A stretch of 64,000 nucleotides of DNA, from NCBI GenBank assembly GCA_965219125.1, contig CBDCMO010000002.1, positions 248,001 through 312,000 of the forward strand, in the 5' to 3' direction. Origin of the DNA: JBBSOK01 sp965219125. GTDB taxonomy: Bacteria > Bacteroidota > Bacteroidia > Flavobacteriales > Flavobacteriaceae. Below the pieces are notes generated by a model that worked only from the letters and a program-made list of their open reading frames with translations, was not told the origin of the DNA and did no database searches. Shown here piece by piece: positions 10,317 to 19,645 of this stretch. The number at the start of each line of letters is the position of its first letter. The first letter of the stretch is position 1. Position numbers and translations under genes: made by a program.

Positions 10317-11693
10317 TTGCAGGAAATAAAGAATTTTGTAGAACAAATGGCATCTGTAGCTTGGGGATTACCTTTGTTGATTTTATTAATTGCAGGCGGT
10401 TTATATCTTATTTTCAGAATCCGTTTTTTGCCTTTTAAATATTTAGGACATGCCATTTCTATATTAAGAGGTAAATATGATAATGAGTTGGGCGAAGGTG
10501 AGATAAGCCATTTTCAAGCCTTGACAACAGCACTTTCGGCAACGGTTGGTATGGGAAATATAGCAGGAGTGGCCGTTGCAATAGCCATTGGTGGACCAGG
10601 CGCCGTTTTTTGGATGTGGGTAAGTGCCGTAATTGGTATGTCTACCAAATATTTTACCTGCACTTTGGCAATATTATACAGAGGAAAAGACAGCGAAGGC
10701 AAAACGCAAGGTGGCCCAATGTATTTTATAATGAATGGATTAGGCAAAAAATGGAAACCACTGGCAATACTCTTTAGTGTAGCTGGACTTGTTGGGGCAT
10801 TACCGGTTTTTAACGTAAACCAACTTACGCAAGCAATAAATGACATCATCTTAAAACCTGCGGGAATCTATTATGGTTTTAATACAGACTTGGTCATTGG
10901 AATAACGTTGGCCGCCATAACTTCATTAGTAATATTAGGTGGCATATCCCGTATAAGCAAAACGGCTTCAAAAATGGTTCCTGCAATGGTTTTCTTATAT
11001 TTTGTACTTGTCATATTTATTTTGATTGTGAATTTTGATGTAGTTCCCTACTATTTAAAATTAATTGTAACCGACGCTTTTGCCGGCGATTATTACAAAG
11101 GCGACCCATTTTTAGGAGGTGTTGTTGGCGGAATCATTTTGTTGGGAATTAGGAGAGGTGCATTCTCTAACGAAGCAGGAATTGGTACGGCACCAATGGC
11201 GCACGGCGCAGCTAAAACAAATGAGCCAATTCGGGAAGGTTTGGTAGCCATGTTAGGCCCTGCAATAGATACGTTGGTGGTCTGTACACTCACCGCCCTT
11301 GCAATATTGGTAACCAATGTTTGGCAAACGAGCGAGGCAAATGGCGTTACGCTTACTGCAGCGGCATTTCAAAATGCGATGCCAGTATTTGGAAAAATCG
11401 GGTTGATGCTATGTATTGCTGTTTTTAGCATATCTTCCTTATTTTCTTACTCGTATTACGGTACAAAATGTATGTCGTTCCTGTTCGGTGCAAAAAACAG
11501 CAAATACTACAACATCTTTTACATTTTGAGTATTTTAATTGGTGCGACCACATCATTAACTTTAATGATAAATTTAATAGATACCTTTTTTGCAATAATG
11601 GCAGTGCCCACAATGTTGGCAACTATAATATTAGCACCAAAAGTTATTAATGCGAGCAAGGATTATTTTAAGCGACTGAAAAATGCGAATTAA
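10317..11693 (+). CDS. Alanine/glycine:sodium symporter (AGCS family)
   Basis: An integral inner-membrane protein of about 458 residues that imports alanine or glycine with Na+. The family signature is clear near residues 75-100 (GMGNIAGVAVAIAIGGPGA followed by FWMW), with GGPMYFI and GAFSNEAGIGTAPMAHG further on. About ten or eleven hydrophobic segments are visible. The gene begins with TTG at 10317. The next in-frame ATG (10347) would remove ten residues of the usual short N-terminal helix, so TTG is preferred but not proven. It stands alone: it diverges from the PagL-like gene and converges with the O-acylation pair. Substrate specificity cannot be read from the sequence. Confidence 0.9.
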   Translation: MQEIKNFVEQMASVAWGLPLLILLIAGGLYLIFRIRFLPFKYLGHAISILRGKYDNELGEGEISHFQALTTALSATVGMGNIAGVAVAIAIGGPGAVFWMWVSAVIGMSTKYFTCTLAILYRGKDSEGKTQGGPMYFIMNGLGKKWKPLAILFSVAGLVGALPVFNVNQLTQAINDIILKPAGIYYGFNTDLVIGITLAAITSLVILGGISRISKTASKMVPAMVFLYFVLVIFILIVNFDVVPYYLKLIVTDAFAGDYYKGDPFLGGVVGGIILLGIRRGAFSNEAGIGTAPMAHGAAKTNEPIREGLVAMLGPAIDTLVVCTLTALAILVTNVWQTSEANGVTLTAAAFQNAMPVFGKIGLMLCIAVFSISSLFSYSYYGTKCMSFLFGAKNSKYYNIFYILSILIGATTSLTLMINLIDTFFAIMAVPTMLATIILAPKVINASKDYFKRLKNAN

Positions 11694-11735
11694 TAGGAGT
11701 ATTTATTTGAAGTTATCATTAACGAGAAGTGGTTA

Positions 11736-12725
11736 TTATTTGAAGTAATTATAAATATTATTTAAGGTATCGTTTAACTTAATTGTAAATTTTTTGGCGC
11801 CATTTGGACTCATATGGTTTTCATTTCTGAAATCTCTTAAAACCATATCGGCATCTTCTTCATCATTGAAATAATGCGCGTTTGGATATTTTTTTAGCAC
11901 TTCATCAATAATACTATCCCGTCTTCTTACAATGTTTGGGTTCCGTTTTTCAACATAATTATGATATGTTGGCGGACTAATTATCAAGACATTCAATTTT
12001 TCTTTTTCACAATAATTGAGCATCGTATAGAAATAGGAAACATTGTATTTAAAAATTTTAAGATTTTCTGTATTACCAATTACAAAAGGTTTTTTAATGA
12101 TTAAACCTTCGTTGTAATTTAAATTTTTAAATTTTCCTTCAAAGAAATTATATTCAAAACCATATTTATTGAATGTGCTTTGGCTCACATCCTTTACAGC
12201 ATACGCATACATAATTTCCGATAGAACGCCCGGATTACTCTTTAAGAGCCATTTATCGCTGAAATATGTTTTTCTATTGAAAAGATTTGCATTATAATAT
12301 TTTAGAAAAGGCGCGTGTTTCCAAAAATAAACGCTATTGTGCGGAATTTCAAAATGGCCAAAGGAAACTTCAAACACAACTGTTTTTAAGTTTGGGAAGG
12401 AATCTCGCAAAGAAGTCAATAAACCAAAGTCTGTATTATGATGTTGGCCGGTTGAACTTAAATTGATGGCGCTCTTATCTAAGAATTGAATATTTACACT
12501 GTTTTTAATTTGTGAAGAACCAAATATTGCTACTTCAAATTCTTTCTTATTTTCATTTAAGTATTTACCTGTAACCGAATATACATTGGGTATTGAAGCT
12601 GCCGCATACTCCGCGAGGCTATATAAAATAACCACTGGCAAAAAAAACAACAAGCAAACTTTTAAAAATTTGATTTGCAATTTTTTAAAATTGAAAATAG
12701 ATGAAGGCTTCTGTCGGTCCTGCAT
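11736..12725 (-). CDS. SGNH-hydrolase-like membrane-anchored partner of the MBOAT protein
   Basis: This 329-residue protein has one N-terminal membrane anchor (residues of about 18-45) and a periplasmic domain. GSS at residues 69-71 sits where SGNH hydrolases have GDS(x). NENH at 301-304, followed by MSPNG, sits where they have DxxH, with Asn replacing Asp. The start overlaps the end of the upstream MBOAT gene by 41 bases, so the two are translationally coupled. In the alginate (AlgI/AlgJ/AlgX) and Dlt systems, an MBOAT protein works with an SGNH-like protein that finishes O-acylation of a surface polymer. The same division of labour is inferred here; the acceptor polymer is unknown. Confidence 0.6.
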   Translation of the reverse strand: MQDRQKPSSIFNFKKLQIKFLKVCLLFFLPVVILYSLAEYAAASIPNVYSVTGKYLNENKKEFEVAIFGSSQIKNSVNIQFLDKSAINLSSTGQHHNTDFGLLTSLRDSFPNLKTVVFEVSFGHFEIPHNSVYFWKHAPFLKYYNANLFNRKTYFSDKWLLKSNPGVLSEIMYAYAVKDVSQSTFNKYGFEYNFFEGKFKNLNYNEGLIIKKPFVIGNTENLKIFKYNVSYFYTMLNYCEKEKLNVLIISPPTYHNYVEKRNPNIVRRRDSIIDEVLKKYPNAHYFNDEEDADMVLRDFRNENHMSPNGAKKFTIKLNDTLNNIYNYFK

Positions 12726-14118
12726 ATCTGAATATTATAAAAATAAAAATGTAATAAATAACCCATCGTGTAGGTCGGCTGAATTTTTTTTCAAAATGTT
12801 TAAAAGGGTGTTCTTTGGTTCGGGTTATATACTCTATTACAATCAATAATGGTAAAAAGAAAATGCGCCAGCCTATTTCAAAACTAAAATTATCGCTGGG
12901 TAGAAAGGATACAATCCTTCTTAATATGGTTCCGGCCATAGTCAGACTTTCAGATCTAAAGAATATGCACGAAATCAGTATCAAAGTAAAACTGTAGACT
13001 ATTGTAAGCCCCAAAGGCATTTTAGAAAGATAGTATAAAAAATTACGGCTTCTACCTTTTACCGAAATAGGAATTCTTTCCAGAGAAATCATTAAAGCTT
13101 GAAAAAGTCCAAAAACGATAAAGGTCCAATTTGCGCCATGCCATAATCCAATTAATCCCATTGTTATAAAAAGTGCGAATACTTTTGCAATTGAACTACG
13201 TTTCCAATTTTTTATTAATGTGCCGTAAACATAATCTGTAAACCATCTCGTTAAAGTTATATGCCAACGCTGCCAAAATTCTGAAACGCTTCGGGATAAA
13301 TATGGAATGTTGAAATTTTTAGTAAGCTTAAAACCAAATAGCTTTGCCGTGCCAATGGCAATATCGCTATAACCAGAAAAGTCGCAATATATCTGAAAAA
13401 AGAATAGGGCGGAAGCATAGAGTAATGAGCTACTTCCGTGATCCTGCGGACTTTCATAAATTGCGTTTACCGCGAAGGCAAGATTGTCCGCAATTATCAT
13501 TTTTTTGAATAGTCCCCACATTATTTGTCGAAGGCCATCTTTGGATAATTCAATGTTGAATTTTCTTTTTTTTGAAAATTGTGGCAGGAGTGAGGTAGCC
13601 CTTTCAATTGGTCCCGCAACCAATTGTGGAAAGAATGAAACAAAACATAAAAAGTTAAGCAGATTATTGGTTGCTTTTATTCTGTTTCTATAAACATCAA
13701 TAGTATAACTTAGGGTTTGAAAAGTATAAAAGCTAAGCCCGACTGGAAGAATGATATCAAGATTTTGATAGATATATCCATTTGAATCGAGATTAAAAAG
13801 ATTAGAAAATTCGAATATGAAAAAGTTACAATATTTGAAATAGAATAAAATGCCGAGATTCCAAAACAAACTGAAGTATAACCAAAATCGCCGTTTACTT
13901 TTAAAATTGGTCTTATTTATTTGTATTCCGGCAATATAATCTATCAGCGAGCTTACTATAATTAATGATAAAAATCGCCAATCCCAAAGTCCGTAAAAAA
14001 GATAGCTGGCACATAGCAGCAATAAATTTTGCCATTTAATTTTTTGATAACCTATGCCATAATATAGCAATAGCACAACGGGTAGAAATAGCGCAAAACT
14101 GAATGAGTTGAATAACAA
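12685..14118 (-). CDS. MBOAT family membrane O-acyltransferase (AlgI/DltB type)
   Basis: A 477-residue polytopic inner-membrane protein that transfers an acyl group, usually acetyl, across the membrane to a surface polymer. Family marks are the N-terminal MLFNSFSFALFLPVV, the sequence VSEFWQRWHITLTRWFTDYV and the catalytic His in GLWHGANW. The start codon is TTG at 14118. It is fixed by the match to the conserved MLFNS start and by a stop codon two codons upstream (TAA, followed by CTG and then this TTG). A flavobacterial promoter lies 19 bases upstream. It heads a two-gene operon with the SGNH-like gene. No polysaccharide biosynthesis genes are nearby, so the acceptor is not indicated. Confidence 0.9.
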   Translation of the reverse strand: MLFNSFSFALFLPVVLLLYYGIGYQKIKWQNLLLLCASYLFYGLWDWRFLSLIIVSSLIDYIAGIQINKTNFKSKRRFWLYFSLFWNLGILFYFKYCNFFIFEFSNLFNLDSNGYIYQNLDIILPVGLSFYTFQTLSYTIDVYRNRIKATNNLLNFLCFVSFFPQLVAGPIERATSLLPQFSKKRKFNIELSKDGLRQIMWGLFKKMIIADNLAFAVNAIYESPQDHGSSSLLYASALFFFQIYCDFSGYSDIAIGTAKLFGFKLTKNFNIPYLSRSVSEFWQRWHITLTRWFTDYVYGTLIKNWKRSSIAKVFALFITMGLIGLWHGANWTFIVFGLFQALMISLERIPISVKGRSRNFLYYLSKMPLGLTIVYSFTLILISCIFFRSESLTMAGTILRRIVSFLPSDNFSFEIGWRIFFLPLLIVIEYITRTKEHPFKHFEKKFSRPTRWVIYYIFIFIIFRYAGPTEAFIYFQF

Positions 14119-14136
14119 CAGTTAAATATTTATGGG

Positions 14137-14170
14137 CAAATATAGAGAAATTTGAATATGACCAATCAAA
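14137..14170 (-). promoter_or_regulatory. Flavobacterial promoter of the MBOAT/SGNH operon
   Basis: Read on the minus strand, TATATTTG (14144-14137) is a perfect TAnnTTTG -7 box. TTTG (14170-14167) lies 22 bases upstream, and a TTGG 18 bases away is an alternative -33. The expected start of transcription gives a leader of about 13 bases before the TTG start codon. Confidence 0.65.
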
Positions 14171-14181
14171 CTAAAATAATT

Positions 14182-14217
14182 AAAAAAGCCGTCCCAATAG
14201 TAATGGGACGGCTTTAG
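14182..14217 (-). terminator. Terminator of the 490-residue lipoprotein gene
   Basis: A 12-bp perfect stem (aaagccgtccca / tgggacggcttt) encloses a 7-base loop. Reading the minus strand, the stem is followed by a T-run, so it terminates transcription coming from the gene at 14238-15710. Confidence 0.85.
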
Positions 14218-14237
14218 TTAGCTATAAACTTTTTTAA

Positions 14238-15710
14238 TTATAAACCTGTAATTATTAAGTCATCTATTGCAAATTCATCGCGGGAGCCTGAACCACTCAC
14301 GTCATCAGAACTTAATCTAATATACATGGTTTCTCCAGGAGCCAAAGGATCTGCTGAAATATCAACGGGCTTAGAAACATTAGAGCTTACAAAGCCGTTT
14401 GTGTCTGAAGCCGCGGGGGTATTAAAGGTAGTAATTACATCTGTATAAGTTGTATTATCCAAACTGTAACCTAAATTTAGGAATGAGCTTCTCTCTTCAT
14501 TGTTATTAACCCAAACGGTTGCCGCTACATTAATTGATGTATATGTGCTAGGAGTATTGTTTACAATTTTTATGGTCACAGAACCTGGTGTAAAATCTGT
14601 TGTACCTGGTTGTATCCCAAATGCGATATTTCCAGGTTGAACCGTAAAGGCATAAATTCCGCCAGGAGTTACATTACCAGCACTAGCTCCTCTTGCAAAG
14701 TCACCAGCAGTAGCTACCCCACCAAAAGCTAGCGCACCATCGCTTAACCCCGTTATTGCATAAACCTTACTATCCAATTGTCCAACTGCTGGGTCTGGTC
14801 TAAAACCTGTTCCAGTAAATTGCTGAAAGTTTGCTGTAAATAGGGCACATTGATTATCGCTTTTAAAAGTTCCTGATTTATCGCCACCATTAGCTTCAAA
14901 AGTCCAGTTGCCCATCATTCCAGAACAGTCTACAGTTGCACCGGTAGGTTGGTTATTATAATTATGTATTCCAGTAAAATATACCTTTCTGCCACCAGCA
15001 GTAGTAAAAGCTGCTGCTTGCGGACTACCGTCACCGCTTGCAACACTACAAACTGTAGAAGTACCCATTGCTTGACAAGAATTTTGAACTCCTACGCCAT
15101 TGTAGGTATTCCCGTTTAAAACAAGTTGCGAAGTAATTGTAGTATTTCCAGTTGAAGAACCAGTGAACATTACATTAAATGTCTGACCACTTCCATCACC
15201 AAGGGTTCCACCACAATTTGTGCAGGCATACGTTCCAGTAATAGGTGTAATAGGAGCACGTTGCATATCTTTTGCCAACAAGATAGAGCCGTGCAGATTT
15301 TGAAATGTTACATTATTTACCTGTCCATTTTGTCCGTCCGCGTCAACGGAAAAAGTAAATGAAAGTTTGTTGGTACTAAAAACCATATTATTAATGGCGC
15401 CCAAAGTTGCAGGTTGAGATGCACGAGCAACTATAACATCACCATTAGGAAAGTAAAGAGTTGCCATAGGTAGTGTACTTGTTAAAGAAGTAGCTCCTTC
15501 AGAAGTTTTAATAATGTTGATTTCTACAGTAGCTCTAAATTCAGAATTGTCTGTAGTAAATACACCTTTATAATTACCATAAACTGTATTATCTTGAGCA
15601 ATTTGTGCAGTTAGATTTGAATCTACTGTTTGTGTTTCTGTAGGATTGCTATCAACACTACAGGCTCCTAAGATCAGTCCAGAAGCCAATAAAAAGAATA
15701 ATTTTTTCAT
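14238..15710 (-). CDS. Secreted lipoprotein of unknown function
   Basis: The protein has 490 residues. Residues 1-17 form a lipoprotein signal peptide with lipobox LGAC, Cys17 being the lipidated residue. Residues of about 40-300 are Gly/Thr/Asn-rich beta-type sequence with a CTNCGG motif and several further Cys, which could form disulfides. The last 130 residues contain GSVTIKIVNNT, FLNLGYSLDNTTYTDV and DEFAIDDLIITGL, the look of a beta-sandwich found at the ends of secreted proteins. I do not recognise a catalytic family and assign none. It is transcribed alone and has its own terminator; a weak promoter-like TATATTCG lies at 15745-15738 on the minus strand. A surface location is inferred. 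Confidence 0.75.
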   Translation of the reverse strand: MKKLFFLLASGLILGACSVDSNPTETQTVDSNLTAQIAQDNTVYGNYKGVFTTDNSEFRATVEINIIKTSEGATSLTSTLPMATLYFPNGDVIVARASQPATLGAINNMVFSTNKLSFTFSVDADGQNGQVNNVTFQNLHGSILLAKDMQRAPITPITGTYACTNCGGTLGDGSGQTFNVMFTGSSTGNTTITSQLVLNGNTYNGVGVQNSCQAMGTSTVCSVASGDGSPQAAAFTTAGGRKVYFTGIHNYNNQPTGATVDCSGMMGNWTFEANGGDKSGTFKSDNQCALFTANFQQFTGTGFRPDPAVGQLDSKVYAITGLSDGALAFGGVATAGDFARGASAGNVTPGGIYAFTVQPGNIAFGIQPGTTDFTPGSVTIKIVNNTPSTYTSINVAATVWVNNNEERSSFLNLGYSLDNTTYTDVITTFNTPAASDTNGFVSSNVSKPVDISADPLAPGETMYIRLSSDDVSGSGSRDEFAIDDLIITGL

Positions 15711-15955
15711 TCGAAGAGTTTTATAATTATTGTTCGGCGAATATAATACTTTGATTGTTCTACAATGTTATTAATTTGTAATCTTTTCACTATTAGTGTA
15801 AAACATCAATAAAACACACTTATTTATAATTTTTGAATTTTTTTTTAAATGAATTTAATTTTTATGATTCTATTGTAACAAACCACTATCATCAAATTTT
15901 GAAGAAATCCTAAAATGTATTTTATAAAAAAAATAAGATATAAACACATTAAAAT

Positions 15956-17014
15956 TTATTTTGAAAGTATTTTAAGTAATACCATCTCACTATCAGATAA
16001 ATACATTTTTGATGTATCAATTTTATCCAATTTTTTAAAATACTTTAGTAAAGTACCATCTTCATAAAGTGCAGATAAAATAGGATGCACATAATATTTT
16101 TTACAAACGGTTCTTGTGTTGCCAAGTCCGGCAGCAGCAGCATCGTAAGCCGTTATTATATTTGCGTTTATTGCTTTTTTTGTTTCCGCTATGCCAAGAT
16201 CGTAAAGTGTTTCAAAAAATATTTTACTACCGGCCCAAGTTCTAAAATCTTTAGCGGAAAATAAATCGCCGCTCAATTCATGAATATAATCGTTTACCAT
16301 ACCGCTATCAATACTGTGGTGTTTGCCATCTTCGTCATAATATTGAAATAGTTCATATCCAGGAATTTCTTGACATTGTAAAACTAACCTTTGAAGTTTC
16401 TTATCATTAATATACACTTGATGCTCTTTCCCCTTTTTACCAATAAAATGAAAATTCATTTTATTTCCAGCCAAGTCAATATGTTTTGTACGTAAGGTTG
16501 ATAAGCCGTATGTTTTATTTTTGCTAGCGTAATATTGGTTGCCTATTCTAATATGTGTATCCTCCATAAGTCGCAATACTAGAGCGAGACATTTCCGTTT
16601 TGTCATTTTTCGCAATGACAAATCTGTCTCTATCTGTTCTCTCATTTTTGGTAATGCTTGTCCAAAGGCATTCATTTTATAAAATTTGCTCTCGTTACGT
16701 ATTTTACTCCAATGAGGGTGATACCTATATTGTTTTCTTGATTTTTCATCGCGACCTACAACCTGTAAATGCCCATTTTCAAGATGTGTAATTTTAACAT
16801 CAATCCATGCTGGAGGTATAACTAGAGCCTTAAAACGTTTAAGCGATTTTTTATCAATTATCCGTTCGCCTTTACTTGTATAATAAAAACCGCGGCCATG
16901 CTTATGGCGTTTGATGGTTAATTTATTATTGGTTACGTAAATAAGATTGGCGAGGCGCGCGGCCTCTATTGGATTTTTAAGTATTTTTTTTACTTGGGTC
17001 AATGTTAGCGTCAT
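15956..17014 (-). CDS. DNA topoisomerase IB
   Basis: A 352-residue type IB topoisomerase, which relaxes supercoils through a 3'-phosphotyrosine intermediate. The N-terminal beta domain contains RHKHGRGFYY and IPPAW. The catalytic domain contains the conserved Arg/Lys residues typical of tyrosine recombinases (around TKRKCLALVLRLME), then KDFRTWAGS, and the active-site Tyr in KKYYVHP (Tyr307 or Tyr308). The size matches the short bacterial and poxviral form. It lies alone between a lipoprotein gene and a histidine-kinase gene, and the 245-base gap to the former is AT-rich with no clear signal. These enzymes are scattered among bacteria and believed to have spread partly by transfer, but base use here is not unusual. 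Confidence 0.9.
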   Translation of the reverse strand: MTLTLTQVKKILKNPIEAARLANLIYVTNNKLTIKRHKHGRGFYYTSKGERIIDKKSLKRFKALVIPPAWIDVKITHLENGHLQVVGRDEKSRKQYRYHPHWSKIRNESKFYKMNAFGQALPKMREQIETDLSLRKMTKRKCLALVLRLMEDTHIRIGNQYYASKNKTYGLSTLRTKHIDLAGNKMNFHFIGKKGKEHQVYINDKKLQRLVLQCQEIPGYELFQYYDEDGKHHSIDSGMVNDYIHELSGDLFSAKDFRTWAGSKIFFETLYDLGIAETKKAINANIITAYDAAAAGLGNTRTVCKKYYVHPILSALYEDGTLLKYFKKLDKIDTSKMYLSDSEMVLLKILSK

Positions 17015-17238
17015 AAAGTAAAAGTATTACACAATTATTTCATTCTGTATAAAAAAAATCAAAAAAAGTTAAACACTATTTAATGTACTATTAAATAGTG
17101 CTTTTGAGCTAAATAATTTTTTTTAATATATTGATATTCAAATATTTATATAAAAAGAAATTTTTTAAATCATTTTATAAAATTTTGTTAAAGATTTTGT
17201 ATGTTTATCCCATATTTTTCGTCCAATCCCCAAGTAGT

Positions 17239-19599
17239 ATGATGAAACTGTTACTAATAGCGTTATTTTTTAGCTTTGGATGCATTGCACAAAATGATGT
17301 ATTTGATCCCGAAATAAGTAAAGGAGAATTATATGAGTACGCTAATTTTGCTGATTCAGGTCAAGACAATCACGCATTGGCAGAGGTTCAAAAAGATTCA
17401 CTACAATTTAATCCGTTACCCTCAGATAATCATAACGTTGGTTTTACTTCAGATAATTATTGGGTCACGTTTAAACTTCAAAATAGTACGGATGACGATA
17501 AAACCTATTATTTGGAAACGGGTCGTCCGGTTACAGACTTTGTAAATTTATATCAAATTGATACAAAAGGAAATGTAACTGAATTTAAAAGCGGAGACCA
17601 AATTCCTTTTGAAGAAAGGCAAGTAAAACACAGAGCTACCATATTTAAATTGGATCTGCCTCAAAAATCAACACAGCAATTTTATATAAATTTTAAAAGC
17701 GATGGGGAAACAATAAATCTGCCGTTAAACCTCTACGACTCGTCTTCCTTTTGGAAAGAAAACTATACCCAACAACTATTTTTGGGTCTTTTTTACGGCT
17801 TGCTCTTACTTGCAGGGATTATCTATATGTTTTTTTACACAAGTTTAAAACAGAAAGCTTTTCTTTATTATGGAGCTTATGTTTTCTCAATAGGGTTTAT
17901 GCAGGCCGCTTTGGATGGTTTCCTTTCTCAATATTTATTTCAGGATGGTGGTTTTATTTCGGCACGAGCGGTTTTGATAACGGCAGTGCTTTCCAATTTT
18001 TTTCTTCTTAAATACTGCGAATATTTTCTGGATGTACAAAATAAATTGCCAAAGTTCAAAAAACTATATTCTTTGCTTTACGGAATTGTTGTAATTTCAT
18101 TCATTTTGATTTTCTTAAGTCCAAAAACGCTGGAATTTGCATACCCTTTCTGTAATTTGAACGGACTTTTAAGCTTAGTCATTATTCTTACAACCATATT
18201 TACAATGCGTTTAAAACGCCTGAAAATTGACCCATACTTTTCCGTTGGGGTTTTCTTTTTGGTGATTGGTCTTTTGGGTTTTGTCTTGAATAATTTGAGT
18301 ATGCTCCCCAATAATTTCCTTACGTTGAACAGTGCAAAATTTGGAACTGGTTTCGAAATTATTTTCCTTTCCATTTCGATGACGAATTTGATTAGAAAAC
18401 TGCGTGTTGAAAAAGAAATTTCGCAAGATGATGCACTTCAAAAATCTGAAGAAATAAGCGAGATGAAATCCTATTTCATGTCCAATATGAGTCATGAACT
18501 CCGCACGCCTTTAAATACCATAATGGGAATTGCCGAACTGGAAATGAGCAAGCAAACCAATATGGAAGACCGCAAGCAATTTGAAATTATTAAGAATGCC
18601 TCGCTCAGTCTTTTAAGCAATGTGAACGATATTCTTGATTTTGAAAAAATTGAAAAGAATGAAATCATTCTGAAACACGAGGAATTCAATCCATCAATCG
18701 CGCTTCATCAAATAAGTAATAATTGGAAAATCGAAGCCGAAAACAAAGGACTTCAATACAACTTTGAAATGGATTATGAAATTCCATCCAGCGTGGTTGG
18801 AGATTTGGATCGATTCATTCAAATTATAAACAATGTACTTTCAAACGCGGTAAAATTCACTACAGAAGGAATTGTTACGTTAAAGTTTAAATCTACAAAA
18901 AAGTCAAACGGCTTGCATTGTTTTTCAATAACTGTTTCAGATACTGGCGTTGGTATGAAACAGGAATATAAAAAGAACGTATTCAACAGTTTTAACCAAA
19001 TGCGTTTGGACAACAAACGTAAATCTGGTGGAGTTGGTTTAGGCCTTAACATTGTACGTCATTTAGTCGAATTATTTCACGGAAATATTCACGTTGAAAG
19101 TAAAGAAGGGTATGGAACCCAAATTTATATAGATATGTTAGTTGGGGCTTCTGAAGAAGCTAAATTAGCTCCTATAGTTGAAGAAACTTTTATAGCAACG
19201 CAATTGGGTAAACAGCATGTTCTTGTAGTGGAAGACAATTTGTTAAACCAAATGGTAATGCGAAAATTCCTGAATAGCTATGAGCACGTAAGTTTCGCGG
19301 TTGTAAATAATGGCAAGGAAGCAATCGAAGCCCTCAAAAAAGATGTGTATGATTTGGTATTGATGGATTTGCAAATGCCAATTATGGATGGTTACGAGGC
19401 AACCGAAATAATAAGAAGCGGCGAACTTGGAAAAACAATTGGCGACATTCCAATTATAGCCGTAACAGCAGATGCTATGCAAGAGACCCGGCAGCGCGTT
19501 TTGAGTATTGGTATGAATGATTATATGACCAAACCTGTGAGCAGAGATCTTCTTTTAGAAAAAATGAACAAGTACAGAAATATGTTAAAAATCGCCTAA
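17239..19599 (+). CDS. 7TMR-DISM hybrid sensor histidine kinase/response regulator
   Basis: A membrane hybrid kinase. The frame is open from 17131, but ATG 17239 or 17242 places a proper signal peptide (MMKLLLIALFFSFGCIAQ) at the N-terminus and is preferred. Numbers here count from 17131. An extracellular 7TMR-DISMED2-like sensor domain (residues of about 65-200) is followed by seven membrane segments (about 213-415). A HisKA domain carries phospho-acceptor His455 in MSHELRTPLN. The HATPase domain has SNAVKFT, DTGVGM and GVGLGLNIV boxes. A receiver domain (about 690-815) has Asp746 in VLMDLQMP. The chain ends there, with no HPt or DNA-binding output domain, and no partner regulator is adjacent. 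The signal sensed is unknown; DISM domains are thought to bind carbohydrates. Confidence 0.9.
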   Translation: MMKLLLIALFFSFGCIAQNDVFDPEISKGELYEYANFADSGQDNHALAEVQKDSLQFNPLPSDNHNVGFTSDNYWVTFKLQNSTDDDKTYYLETGRPVTDFVNLYQIDTKGNVTEFKSGDQIPFEERQVKHRATIFKLDLPQKSTQQFYINFKSDGETINLPLNLYDSSSFWKENYTQQLFLGLFYGLLLLAGIIYMFFYTSLKQKAFLYYGAYVFSIGFMQAALDGFLSQYLFQDGGFISARAVLITAVLSNFFLLKYCEYFLDVQNKLPKFKKLYSLLYGIVVISFILIFLSPKTLEFAYPFCNLNGLLSLVIILTTIFTMRLKRLKIDPYFSVGVFFLVIGLLGFVLNNLSMLPNNFLTLNSAKFGTGFEIIFLSISMTNLIRKLRVEKEISQDDALQKSEEISEMKSYFMSNMSHELRTPLNTIMGIAELEMSKQTNMEDRKQFEIIKNASLSLLSNVNDILDFEKIEKNEIILKHEEFNPSIALHQISNNWKIEAENKGLQYNFEMDYEIPSSVVGDLDRFIQIINNVLSNAVKFTTEGIVTLKFKSTKKSNGLHCFSITVSDTGVGMKQEYKKNVFNSFNQMRLDNKRKSGGVGLGLNIVRHLVELFHGNIHVESKEGYGTQIYIDMLVGASEEAKLAPIVEETFIATQLGKQHVLVVEDNLLNQMVMRKFLNSYEHVSFAVVNNGKEAIEALKKDVYDLVLMDLQMPIMDGYEATEIIRSGELGKTIGDIPIIAVTADAMQETRQRVLSIGMNDYMTKPVSRDLLLEKMNKYRNMLKIA

Positions 19600-19645
19600 T
19601 CCATAAACTTAGAAACAAGCGATTTTATTTAACAGCAATAATTTA

